From Mailhella sp. (GTDB taxonomy: Bacteria > Desulfobacterota > Desulfovibrionia > Desulfovibrionales > Desulfovibrionaceae), in the NCBI GenBank assembly GCA_017940105.1, contig JAGAZG010000200.1:1-17508 (forward strand): DNA of 17,508 bases, read 5' to 3'. The notes beneath the pieces were generated by a model. It was not told the DNA's origin and did not search any database. It saw nothing but the letters and a program-made list of their open reading frames with translations. The position numbers were made by a program, and so were the translations under genes. Shown piece by piece: positions 7,235-13,973 of this stretch; positions within the stretch are counted from its first letter, which is position 1, and each line of letters begins with the position of its first letter.

Positions 7235-7248
7235 AAAGAATTTTCTTT
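7235..7248. promoter_or_regulatory. Candidate HxlR operator
   Basis: AAAGAA (7235-7240) and TTCTTT (7243-7248) form an inverted repeat with a two-base centre. It sits just upstream of the oxidoreductase -35 element and upstream of the regulator start, where a dimeric HxlR protein could control both genes. The low complexity of the site makes this tentative. Confidence 0.3.
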
Positions 7249-7281
7249 GCAGCTATAAAAAATATACTGATGGGGATATGC

Positions 7282-7635
7282 ATGAAAAATCATCCGTTAC
7301 CTCAGCATGAAAATATTTATGATACGAGCTGTCCGATTCTTTACGCAATGGAAATCATTGGACAGAAATGGAAACTGCCGATACTCTGGTACATTGCGGA
7401 TGCAGAGAACCAGACCCTCCGGTATGGGGAACTGGGCAGGAAGGTGGTCGGCATTACGGCAACAATGCTGACCAAATGCCTGAGGGAACTTGAGAAGGAT
7501 AGTCTGATTGCACGGGTGCAGTACAATACGATACCTCCGACTGTGGAGTACTCGCTGACCGATAGAGGCCGGTCCCTGATACCTGCACTGGAAGCGGTGT
7601 ACGATTGGGCAGATAAGCAGATGAAAGATGATTAG
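7282..7635 (+). CDS. HxlR-family winged-helix transcriptional regulator
   Basis: Small dimeric MarR-like regulator of the HxlR/YodB/HypR group, 117 residues from the chosen start. It shows the HxlR core: CPILYAMEIIGQKWKLPILWYI (17-38), then LRYGELGRKVVGITATMLTKCLRELEKDSLIAR (helix-turn-helix and recognition helix, about 46-77), then the wing VEYSLTDRGRSLIPAL. C17 sits at the N-terminal position whose Cys senses thiol-reactive compounds in YodB and HypR; a second Cys is C66. The ATG at 7282 has GGGGAT upstream, while the in-frame ATG at 7270 has no ribosome binding site. It is divergent from the flavin oxidoreductase, the usual layout for a regulator and its target. The inducer is unknown. Confidence 0.9.
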   Translation: MKNHPLPQHENIYDTSCPILYAMEIIGQKWKLPILWYIADAENQTLRYGELGRKVVGITATMLTKCLRELEKDSLIARVQYNTIPPTVEYSLTDRGRSLIPALEAVYDWADKQMKDD

Positions 7636-7711
7636 CTGATTCCTTGATTGATAAGTGAAATAAAAGAATCGGCAGATTGATCCTCGGCATTTTTTTCACG
7701 ATATGTTCAGA

Positions 7712-7735
7712 CCGCTTGCATAACTGAGAAAGCGG
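7712..7735. repeat. Inverted repeat upstream of the N-acetylglutamate synthase gene
   Basis: CCGCTT (7712-7717) and AAGCGG (7730-7735) flank 12 bases, 39 bp before the ATG at 7775. It may be a leader hairpin or a regulator site. The surrounding 139-bp gap shows a T7 run at 7691-7697 but no convincing terminator stem for the preceding HxlR gene. Confidence 0.3.
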
Positions 7736-7774
7736 AGATATACGGATTTTTTACATTTTTTTCAGAGGCTAGTC

Positions 7775-8356
7775 ATGTCAACCAGCATTTCCGCACCGCA
7801 AAGAGCAAAGCCCGGCTCTGAAAGCACGCTGCCGGATTTGAGCAATGTTCCGCTGCCTTCGCACTTGAGCAGCCGTCATGCCCGCATCCAGGACGTGGAC
7901 GGCATGTCCAGTCTGATCAACGAGTTCGCCGCCGCCCGCATCATGCTCGCCAGGGGGCCTCTGTACCTGTATCAGAACATTCAGGATTACCGTGTCATAA
8001 CCATACCAGTGGCAGGCAAAGAAACGGTCGTTGCCTGCGGAGGCCTGCACGTGCTGTGGGAAGATCTTGCCGAAGTGCGCTCCGTCGCCGTCCATCCGGC
8101 ACTGCAAAGGCGGGGCGTTGGCAGGCTCATAGTTCAGGATCTCATCAGTGATGCCTGGCAGCTTGGCGCTGCTCACGTGTTCACATTTACGCTGGCGCCT
8201 GGTTTTTTCAGTTCTCTTGGTTTTGCTGCTGTCGATCGCGACACGCTCTCGCCTGTTGTCTGGGCCGAATGCAGCAAATGCCCTAAATTTTATAAATGCG
8301 ACGAAGTGGGCATGATGCTCCATTTTCCGCCGCGTTCACAGGAGCAGGATTCATGA
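7775..8356 (+). CDS. argA: GNAT acetyltransferase, short-form N-acetylglutamate synthase
   Basis: Predicted to acetylate glutamate with acetyl-CoA, the first step of arginine biosynthesis. It is 193 residues, a single GNAT domain without the amino-acid-kinase domain of E. coli ArgA, like the short synthases of actinobacteria and deltaproteobacteria. It has RHARIQDVDGMSSLINEFA (34-52), the conserved GGLHVLWEDLAEVRSVAVHP (89-108), the acetyl-CoA loop QRRGVGR (111-117), and APGFFSSLGF (141-150). The C-terminal CSKCPKFYKCDE (Cys 166, 169, 175) is characteristic of this short group. AGAGG lies upstream of the ATG. Its TGA overlaps the argF ATG as ATGA, which supports an arginine role. The first 30 residues are a low-complexity extension, so the true start could be a little downstream. 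A generic GNAT of other specificity is the alternative. Confidence 0.82.
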   Translation: MSTSISAPQRAKPGSESTLPDLSNVPLPSHLSSRHARIQDVDGMSSLINEFAAARIMLARGPLYLYQNIQDYRVITIPVAGKETVVACGGLHVLWEDLAEVRSVAVHPALQRRGVGRLIVQDLISDAWQLGAAHVFTFTLAPGFFSSLGFAAVDRDTLSPVVWAECSKCPKFYKCDEVGMMLHFPPRSQEQDS

Positions 8357-9372
8357 TCAGCCTTAAAGACCGCGATTTTCTTAAGATTGCCGATTTCAGC
8401 GAGGACGAACTGCACATCCTTCTTGATCTTGCTTCCCGCTTGAAGCAGCAGCGCATTAAAGGGAAAGAGCATAAGTTTCTTAACGGAAAAAACATTGCCC
8501 TTATTTTTGAAAAAACGTCCACCCGCACCCGCTGCGCTTTTGAAACAGCCATTCACCAGCAGGGCGGGACATGCACATATTTGAGCGAAGGCTCGCAGAT
8601 CGGCAAGAAAGAATCCATGGCAGACACGGCCCGTGTTCTTTCACGCATGTTCGACGGCATAGAGTACCGCGGCTATGGGCAGCGCATAGTGGAAAAACTG
8701 GCCGAGTTTTCATCCGTCCCTGTTTGGAACGGCCTTACCGACGAGTCTCATCCCACGCAGATACTGGCTGATTTTCTTACGATGAAAGAGCACTGTGCAA
8801 AGCCCCTTAATGAGATAACCTTCGCCTATCTTGGAGATGCCCGGTTCAACATGGGCAATTCGCTAATGATGGGTGCGGCAAAAATGGGCATGAAATTTCG
8901 TGCAGTCGCACCGGACGCGCTGCAGACCAGCGATGAAGTGTACCGCATGTGCATTGCCGAAGCCGAAAAGAGCGGAGCGGAAATTGTGCGCACGAGCGAT
9001 GTGGCTGCCGGAGTGAAAGGCTGCGACTTTTTGTATACGGATGTCTGGGTTTCCATGGGCGAACCTGAGACAGTGTGGGAAGAGCGCATTCCTGTGCTGC
9101 TTCCATACCAGGTCAATTCCCGGGTCATGGAGCTGACGGGCAATCCCGCGTGCAAATTCATGCATTGCCTGCCGGCATACCATGACAGGGAAACTGCTGT
9201 CGGGGAGGCTATTTACCAGAAATTCGGCCTTGATGCGCTTGAAGTCACCAATGAAGTGTTTGAATCGTCCCGCTCCATTGTTTTTGACGAAGCCGAAAAC
9301 AGAATGCACACCATAAAGGCGGTCATGGTGGCTACGCTTGCCGATGTGCCGCCAGTATTTTTTGAAGATTAG
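8353..9372 (+). CDS. argF: Ornithine carbamoyltransferase
   Basis: Makes citrulline from ornithine and carbamoyl phosphate in arginine biosynthesis; cytosolic and normally trimeric. The 339-residue length fits the family. The carbamoyl-phosphate motif STRTR is at 56-60 within FEKTSTRTRCAFE, HPTQ at 133-136, and the catalytic HCLP at 271-274 (FMHCLPAYHDRE). The ornithine-specific D-x-x-x-SMGE block (DVWVSMGE, 230-237) separates it from aspartate carbamoyltransferase. The start at 8353 is chosen because AGGAGCAGG lies just upstream and residues ISLKDRDFLKIADFS form the normal N-terminus; the frame is open further upstream but out of pattern. It shares a 4-bp ATGA overlap with the preceding acetyltransferase gene, indicating translational coupling. 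Confidence 0.96.
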   Translation: MISLKDRDFLKIADFSEDELHILLDLASRLKQQRIKGKEHKFLNGKNIALIFEKTSTRTRCAFETAIHQQGGTCTYLSEGSQIGKKESMADTARVLSRMFDGIEYRGYGQRIVEKLAEFSSVPVWNGLTDESHPTQILADFLTMKEHCAKPLNEITFAYLGDARFNMGNSLMMGAAKMGMKFRAVAPDALQTSDEVYRMCIAEAEKSGAEIVRTSDVAAGVKGCDFLYTDVWVSMGEPETVWEERIPVLLPYQVNSRVMELTGNPACKFMHCLPAYHDRETAVGEAIYQKFGLDALEVTNEVFESSRSIVFDEAENRMHTIKAVMVATLADVPPVFFED

Positions 9373-9396
9373 CCTGGTTGCGGCATCTTGCTGGGT

Positions 9397-9429
9397 GCTT
9401 GCTTTTTTTTGCTTGCTTTTTTTGCTTTT
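9397..9429. repeat. Tandem GCTTGC-poly(T) repeat
   Basis: GCTTGC plus eight T (9397-9410), GCTTGC plus seven T (9411-9423), then GCTTTT (9424-9429). This near-perfect tandem duplication lies just after argF. A weak stem upstream (GCATC / GGTGC, with one G-T pair) leads into the first T run, so the element may also serve as a poor intrinsic terminator for argF. The homopolymer runs should be prone to slippage. Confidence 0.6.
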
Positions 9430-9516
9430 CAAAGGTAAACCTGACAGTCCTGCATGTGCGAGGGCACAATTTTCAGGCATATTCCGGCCCACAGGGGCTT
9501 TCATGGAGGATATATC

Positions 9517-9729
9517 ATGGGCAAACAGTGTGAAATCTGCGGCAAAAAAGCTATGGTGGGCAACTATGTGAGCCATTCCAATATCAAGACCAAGCGTCGC
9601 TTCAATCCTAACCTTCAGTCCGTGCGCCATCAGGGCGAAGACGGCGTGGTCCGCACCATCAACGTATGCACCCGCTGCCTGCGTTCCGGTGCAGTGACAA
9701 AGCCCGTGGTCAAGGACGAGAACGACTAA
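9517..9729 (+). CDS. rpmB: 50S ribosomal protein L28
   Basis: Ribosomal protein bL28 of the large subunit, 70 residues. It begins MGKQCEICGKKAMVGNYVSHS and continues with the family block KTKRRFNPNLQSVR (24-37). Two CxxC pairs (C5/C8 and C51/C54, as CEIC and CTRC) make it the zinc-binding (C+) form. The start is placed at 9517, where GGAGG (9506-9510) precedes the ATG; the frame is open upstream to 9454 but that part is not L28. It is followed by a strong terminator at 9755-9780, so it is probably a single-gene unit. Confidence 0.95.
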   Translation: MGKQCEICGKKAMVGNYVSHSNIKTKRRFNPNLQSVRHQGEDGVVRTINVCTRCLRSGAVTKPVVKDEND

Positions 9730-9754
9730 ACGCCGTTTTTATATTCGTATATTG

Positions 9755-9780
9755 AGGCGGAGAATTTTCTCCGCCTTTTT
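9755..9780 (+). terminator. Intrinsic terminator of rpmB
   Basis: Perfect 10-bp arms AGGCGGAGAA (9755-9764) and TTCTCCGCCT (9767-9776) with a TT centre run directly into TTTTT. It lies 25 bp after the rpmB stop. A textbook rho-independent terminator. Confidence 0.92.
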
Positions 9781-9853
9781 GCGCTTAACTTTTTTCTTGC
9801 CAGACTTACTTTTTTGCTGTTGCCGAATGACGGGAACATGTTAAAAAATGCCT

Positions 9854-9900
9854 GGTACAGCCTGGATTTCAGGCTAGGCTGTGCCGCCATATTTTTTTTT
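9854..9900 (+). promoter_or_regulatory. Attenuator-like leader with two competing hairpins
   Basis: Outer arms GGTACAGCC (9854-9862) and GGCTGTGCC (9877-9885) pair with a single G-U, and the sequence continues through GCCATA into nine T (9892-9900), like a terminator. Inside and overlapping it, AGCCTG (9859-9864) and CAGGCT (9870-9875) form an alternative 6-bp stem that would break the outer one. It lies 30 bp before the TTG start of the rhomboid gene, so switching could control the rhomboid-tgt unit. Confidence 0.45.
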
Positions 9901-9929
9901 AAAAACGCTCTGATGGCAGGGAGAGGCTG

Positions 9930-10922
9930 TTGGAAAATCTGGCTCAGGAAACGTCTGCCTGGTGCAGGCCGTTCAGGCGGGTGTCGTTACGGCGCAGGTC
10001 GCCTCTTGTGCCAGCTACCTGGCGCGTCGTGGATTTTTCAGGGCCGGGACGCATCGGCAGGTCTCTTCCTGTGCCTGGAACAAGGCAGATGGAGCTTTTG
10101 CGTCTGGTTCTTGATGCCCGGGGCATTCCTTACATGATTGTCGGTCATGGTACGCAGGCGCGAGCCTTTGTTCCGGCCATGCATGAAATCATGGCCCGTG
10201 CAGAACTGGCCGCCGTTGCTGCAGAAAAGAGAACTGTGCCAAGGCGTATGCCCCTGCGCCGAAATGCGCATTGGGCCATGCTGCCTCTGCTGGCTTTGAT
10301 TATGCTGCACGGCCTGCGCATGGGCTGGTGGCTGACGTTTCTTGATCTTCCCTCATCTGCTGCCTGGCTTGAGTGCGGCAGGCTGGATGTGGACATGACC
10401 TTGTCCGGCCAGTGGTGGAGAATTGCAACGGCTCTTACGCTGCATAAGGATGGACTGCACTTGTTCAGCAACGTTGCCTTTGCCTCACCGTTTTTCATAA
10501 TGCTGGCGCAGCGAATTGGGCTGGGCAAGGCACTGCTGGCTTCGCTTGCGGCAGGCATGCTTGGCAATGCCTGCGATGTGCTGTACCGTGATTCCGGTTA
10601 TGCCAGCATAGGCGCTTCTACAGCCATGTTCGGCATTATTGGCTTGTTGTGCGCAAATATCGTAGTGCGCAGTCAGGAACGGGGTATAAGGCGCCTTGCC
10701 GTTCCTGTGGCCGCAGGAATGGCTTTTCTTGCCATGCTGGGAGCAGAAGGGCAGAATATCGATTACGCCGCACATGTCTTTGGCCTTGCTTGCGGTTTTT
10801 CCATCGGATTGCCGCTGAGTATTGCTGCCGTGCGGGAAAAGTTCAGCGGCAGGGCTGCAGATTTTGCCTGCGGGCTGGCGGCGCTGCTGCTTGTTGGGCT
10901 TTGCTGGTTTCTTGCATTTTAG
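9930..10922 (+). CDS. Rhomboid-family intramembrane serine protease
   Basis: Membrane-embedded serine protease that cuts transmembrane substrates; 330 residues. The soluble N-terminal part (1-110) includes LLRLVLDARGIPYMIVGHG, a pattern I associate with rhomboids of sulfate reducers. Six or so membrane segments follow: 115-135, 180-195, 199-215, 228-246, 256-271, 280-300, with a possible last one at 312-329. Rhomboid motifs are intact: QWWRIATALTLH (161-172), HLFSN (H177, N181), GASTAMFG with nucleophile S230, and AAHVFGLACGF with catalytic H282. The start is taken as TTG at 9930 because GGGAGAGG precedes it and the frame upstream of the ATG at 10089 looks coding; an ATG start at 10089 would shorten the soluble domain. 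The tgt gene begins 17 bp after the stop. Substrates are unknown. Confidence 0.87.
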   Translation: MENLAQETSAWCRPFRRVSLRRRSPLVPATWRVVDFSGPGRIGRSLPVPGTRQMELLRLVLDARGIPYMIVGHGTQARAFVPAMHEIMARAELAAVAAEKRTVPRRMPLRRNAHWAMLPLLALIMLHGLRMGWWLTFLDLPSSAAWLECGRLDVDMTLSGQWWRIATALTLHKDGLHLFSNVAFASPFFIMLAQRIGLGKALLASLAAGMLGNACDVLYRDSGYASIGASTAMFGIIGLLCANIVVRSQERGIRRLAVPVAAGMAFLAMLGAEGQNIDYAAHVFGLACGFSIGLPLSIAAVREKFSGRAADFACGLAALLLVGLCWFLAF

Positions 10923-10939
10923 AGTATTTGAGGAAGAGG

Positions 10940-12088
10940 ATGAACGACACCCCTGGAAAGTTCGAGGTCATTGGCCGGTGCGGACATGCGCGCGCCGGAT
11001 TGCTGCATGCTGCCCATGGCGATATTGAAACCCCCATCTTCATGCCAGTGGGCACAGTGGGCAGCGTCAAGGCGCTCGCGCCAGACGATCTGAACGCCTC
11101 CGGGGCACAGATTATCCTTGGCAATACCTATCATTTGTACCTTCGACCAGGAGACGATCTTGTCGCCCGGCGCGGCGGACTGCATAAATTCATGCGGTGG
11201 GACAAGCCCATTCTTACAGACAGCGGCGGTTTTCAGGCCTTCAGCTTGAGCTCGCTGAATAAGATGAAGGCGGATGGCGTAGAATTCCGTTCTCATATCG
11301 ACGGTTCAAAGCACATGTTTACGCCGGAAAAAGTCATTTCCATCCAGCGCAACCTGGGGTCGGACATCATGATGCCGCTGGACGTCTGCCTTGGATACGG
11401 AGCAACTCAGGAGCAAGCCCAGGCTGCGGTCAAGCGCACGACGGAATGGGCAGCCCGTTGCCGTAAGGCGTATCCTGCCGGAACCTCAGCAAACATGCTG
11501 TTCGGCATTGTGCAGGGGTGCACTTTTCCAGAGCTCCGCGAGGCGTCGGCCAGGCAGCTCATGGACATAGGCTTTGAAGGCTATTCCATCGGCGGGCTCG
11601 CAGTCGGCGAACCAAAGCATCTGATGATGCAAAGCCTGCGTGTCCTTGATCCTGTGCTACCTCAAGACAAGCCCCGATATCTTATGGGCGTGGGAACGCC
11701 GCTTGACATCCTTCACGGCATTGAAGCCGGGGTTGACATGTTCGACTGTGTTTTGCCTACGCGCAATGCACGCAACGGAACGCTGTACACATCGGAAGGC
11801 AAGATCAATATCAAGCGCAGGCAGTACGCGGAAGATGACGGCCCGCTTGATCCGAAATGCGGCTGCTATACATGCCGAACTTTTTCCAGGGCATATCTGC
11901 GGCATCTTTTTGTCAGTCAGGAATTGCTGGCATTCCGCCTCAATTCACTGCACAACATCACGTATTTTCTTAACATGGTGCGCGGAGCCCGCAAGGCTAT
12001 TCTTGAGGGAACATACGCGCAGTTCAAGGCTGAATACGAATCCCGTTATCCTGAAGAAGACATCCTTTTTGATGAACCGGCAGCCTGA
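10940..12088 (+). CDS. tgt: tRNA-guanine transglycosylase
   Basis: Exchanges the wobble guanine of GUN-anticodon tRNAs for preQ1 in queuosine synthesis. The 382-residue length is standard. It has GNTYHLYLRPG (61-71), TDSGGFQAFSLSSLNK with the conserved D94, PLDVCLGYG (146-154), FGIVQG (188-193), and GGLAVGEP (218-225). The nucleophile Asp is in VDMFDCVLPTRNARNG (D269 by comparison with known Tgt). The zinc ligands C307, C309, C312 and H338 are all present (CGCYTC and SLHNI). The start at 10940 follows GAGGAAGAGG; the frame is open far upstream inside the rhomboid gene but that part is not Tgt. It probably shares a transcript with the rhomboid gene and is convergent with the fusion gene 28 bp downstream. 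Confidence 0.96.
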   Translation: MNDTPGKFEVIGRCGHARAGLLHAAHGDIETPIFMPVGTVGSVKALAPDDLNASGAQIILGNTYHLYLRPGDDLVARRGGLHKFMRWDKPILTDSGGFQAFSLSSLNKMKADGVEFRSHIDGSKHMFTPEKVISIQRNLGSDIMMPLDVCLGYGATQEQAQAAVKRTTEWAARCRKAYPAGTSANMLFGIVQGCTFPELREASARQLMDIGFEGYSIGGLAVGEPKHLMMQSLRVLDPVLPQDKPRYLMGVGTPLDILHGIEAGVDMFDCVLPTRNARNGTLYTSEGKINIKRRQYAEDDGPLDPKCGCYTCRTFSRAYLRHLFVSQELLAFRLNSLHNITYFLNMVRGARKAILEGTYAQFKAEYESRYPEEDILFDEPAA

Positions 12089-12095
12089 ACCGGTT
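12075..12095. repeat. Inverted repeat across the tgt stop codon
   Basis: AACCGG (12075-12080) and CCGGTT (12090-12095) flank nine bases that contain the tgt stop. It is followed by TCTCT and not by a T-tract, so it is at best a weak terminator in the 28-bp space between two convergent genes. Confidence 0.3.
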
Positions 12096-12116
12096 TCTCT
12101 GCGGCGGGCAGAAGGA

Positions 12117-13763
12117 TTATATGCTCCAGAGCTTTTTCCAGTGACTGATCCGGCTGGCGAGCATTCGGCTGCGCCGTGCTTTTAATTCCATCAGGAAGCG
12201 GTCTGTTTCTGTATTCAGATTTTCCAGCGTTCCGGCATTATGTATGAGCATGTCGGCAGATGCTTCTTTGTCTTTCGCCTTCCATTGCCAGCTGTCTACG
12301 GCGGCGATTTTTTCTTCGCTCCAGCCTCGCGTTTCACAAAGCCTTGAGTGGCGTATGGCTTCTGGGCACGAGATGACGGCGATGGAACTGCGCTCTGGCT
12401 TTGGCCAGCCGCTTTCAAACCAAAGGGGCACTTCTGCAACCGCTGCAGTTTTGCCTTGCTGTTCTGCCTGCATGAAAAAATGCTCCATTGATCCGCGCAC
12501 AAGGGGATGGATGAGCGATTCCAGCTCGCGCCGCATCTCTGGCTTTTCACAGAGCATGCTTGCAAGCCTGGTTCGATCCACCGCGCCGGAATCGTCAAGA
12601 AAGGCATCGCCCCAGCGCATGCGCATCAGCCTCCAGCCATCGGCCCCGCGTTCATATTGCGCTGCCACGGCATCATCGGCGCTCCATATGGGCAAGCCCC
12701 GTTCAGCGAGCTTTTTCAGGACGGCGGATTTGCCGCAGCCTGGCATTCCGGTGAGGATGATTTTTTCCATGCCTTGATCCAGGGCGGTCATGGTCTGAGA
12801 AAAATCTTCTGGAGGCGGACAGGTGAATTGCATCGTCCTGCCGTTTGCCGGATGGCAGAATTCCAGCTTCCAGGCGTGCAGCATTTGCCGACGTGCCGGA
12901 TCGTCCGGGTCGTTCGGGCCGTATACGCCGTCGCCCCACAGCGGATGCCCCTCATGGGCGAGATGTACGCGGATCTGGTGAGTGCGTCCCGTGAAGATGC
13001 GCACTGCCAGGAGGGCAGCCCGGCCGCCGGCCAGGGTGTCCAGTACTTTCCAGCGGGTCAGGGCGTTGCGTCCCCCTTTGCTTTCAGGCACTACGGCCAT
13101 ACGAGTTTTTATGGTTGGATGCCTGCCCACAGGCAGGTCGCACATGCCTTCGCTGGCTGGAATGCCGCGGGTTACGGCAAGGTATGTCTTATGAACCTCT
13201 CTGGAGGCGAACGACTGGGTAAGCCGGAGTCGTGCTTTTTCTGAAAGTGCTATGATCACAAGTCCGGAGGTGTCTTTGTCCAGCCTGTGCACAATGCCCG
13301 GTCTTGCTCCTTCCTGCCTGGTCAGCTGCGGAAAGCGTGCCATCAGTCGGTTGACAAGCGTGCCCTGAGGACAGCTTGGACAAGGATGCATGGTCAGTCC
13401 GGCCTGCTTGTTGACGACAGCTATGTCTTCATCGCTGTACAGGATGTCAAGAGGCCCCTCTTCCGGAACTGGCGATGCAGAAGGAAGGGGAATGGACAGT
13501 TCTGTTTTCTGACCGGAGCGCAGGCGAAAATCAGCAGTGGAGCATTGCTTTCCGTCCACCAGGCATAGCCCCTGTTCCACCAGTTTCTTTACGTGGCTGC
13601 GGGATTCGCCTGAAGCTGCGGCCAGAAAAGCGTCCAGACGGATTTTCGGTCCTGGGGGCACTGCGGATCGCACAGTTCGAAAGCCGGCGTCAGAGGACTT
13701 GTCGTCCTGCAAGCCGATATGATCGTCTTCCGGGATATCCGCGCCTGTATCAATCATGAGCAT
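12117..13763 (-). CDS. Fusion of RluD-type pseudouridine synthase and dephospho-CoA kinase
   Basis: One uninterrupted 548-residue frame joins two enzymes. Residues 38-330 form an RluA/RluD pseudouridine synthase: S4 domain (IRLDAFLAAASGESRSHVKKL, 41-61), catalytic HRLDKDTSGLVI with D162, and FTGRTHQIRVHLAHEGHPLWGDGVYG (257-282). Residues 332-548 form CoaE, which phosphorylates dephospho-CoA in the last step of CoA synthesis: P-loop GMPGCGKS (339-346), SADD (361-364), IHPLV (418-422), PLWFE (446-450), and AD-x-LIHNAG (503-511). No stop or good internal ribosome site separates the halves; Met332 follows AAGG by only one base. AAAGG lies 7 bp before the start at 13763. I recall this fusion from Desulfovibrionales genomes, where it stands in for both rluD and coaE. 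No other coaE is seen in this window. Confidence 0.9.
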   Translation of the reverse strand: MLMIDTGADIPEDDHIGLQDDKSSDAGFRTVRSAVPPGPKIRLDAFLAAASGESRSHVKKLVEQGLCLVDGKQCSTADFRLRSGQKTELSIPLPSASPVPEEGPLDILYSDEDIAVVNKQAGLTMHPCPSCPQGTLVNRLMARFPQLTRQEGARPGIVHRLDKDTSGLVIIALSEKARLRLTQSFASREVHKTYLAVTRGIPASEGMCDLPVGRHPTIKTRMAVVPESKGGRNALTRWKVLDTLAGGRAALLAVRIFTGRTHQIRVHLAHEGHPLWGDGVYGPNDPDDPARRQMLHAWKLEFCHPANGRTMQFTCPPPEDFSQTMTALDQGMEKIILTGMPGCGKSAVLKKLAERGLPIWSADDAVAAQYERGADGWRLMRMRWGDAFLDDSGAVDRTRLASMLCEKPEMRRELESLIHPLVRGSMEHFFMQAEQQGKTAAVAEVPLWFESGWPKPERSSIAVISCPEAIRHSRLCETRGWSEEKIAAVDSWQWKAKDKEASADMLIHNAGTLENLNTETDRFLMELKARRSRMLASRISHWKKLWSI

Positions 13764-13792
13764 GTTTCAGCCTTTGCGCATTCAGTTTTGGT

Positions 13793-13833
13793 TGCAAAAT
13801 GGTATGCAAAGCCTCATGCATGTGCAAGCTTTG
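13793..13833. promoter_or_regulatory. TGCAAA repeats and CAAAGC/GCTTTG dyad in divergent region
   Basis: TGCAAA occurs at 13793 and 13805 and TGCAA at 13823. CAAAGC (13807-13812) and GCTTTG (13828-13833) form an inverted repeat around the palindrome CATGCATG (13815-13822). This lies just upstream of the fusion gene (minus strand) in the 210-bp divergent gap. It may be a regulator site or an RNA hairpin; function unknown. Confidence 0.3.
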
Positions 13834-13911
13834 TCCCCGGATTTTTTTTCACATGGAAGCGGCTCGGCCTGCATTCTTGTTTTTTTGCTGCGCTTGCTCC
13901 GTATTCTTTTC

Positions 13912-13940
13912 TGGACAGTGGAAAAAGGAATGCATATACT
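13912..13940 (+). promoter_or_regulatory. Near-consensus sigma-70 promoter of the small basic protein gene
   Basis: TGGACA (13912-13917, 5 of 6) and TATACT (13935-13940, 5 of 6) are separated by exactly 17 bp. The start of transcription should be near 13947, giving a leader of about 27 nt that contains the AAGGAGAG ribosome binding site. It is the strongest promoter I can see in the window. Confidence 0.75.
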
Positions 13941-13973
13941 CACCGGACATATTTGATTGCAAGGAGAGATCCC

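Noticed and set aside
7161..7283. N-terminal extension of the flavin oxidoreductase up to 7283
   Set aside because: The extra 41 residues would overlap the divergent HxlR start and the promoter; GAGGAA before the ATG at 7160 and the family N-terminus fix the shorter start.
7650..7680. Possible arginine-repressor (ARG) box near GTGAAATAAAAGAATC
   Set aside because: It matches the TGAAT/ATTCA dyad poorly and is over 90 bp from argA, so no claim is made.
7685..7697. CCTCGGCATTTTTTT as a terminator after the HxlR gene
   Set aside because: No upstream arm pairs convincingly with CCTCGGC, so the T-run alone is not enough.
8863..9630. A 255-codon minus-strand open frame spanning the end of argF and the start of rpmB
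   Set aside because: It is antisense to two well-supported genes and shows no family features.
12507..13244. A 245-codon plus-strand open frame inside the fusion gene
   Set aside because: It is antisense to the RluD and CoaE domains, which carry all expected motifs; no ribosome site or domain supports it.
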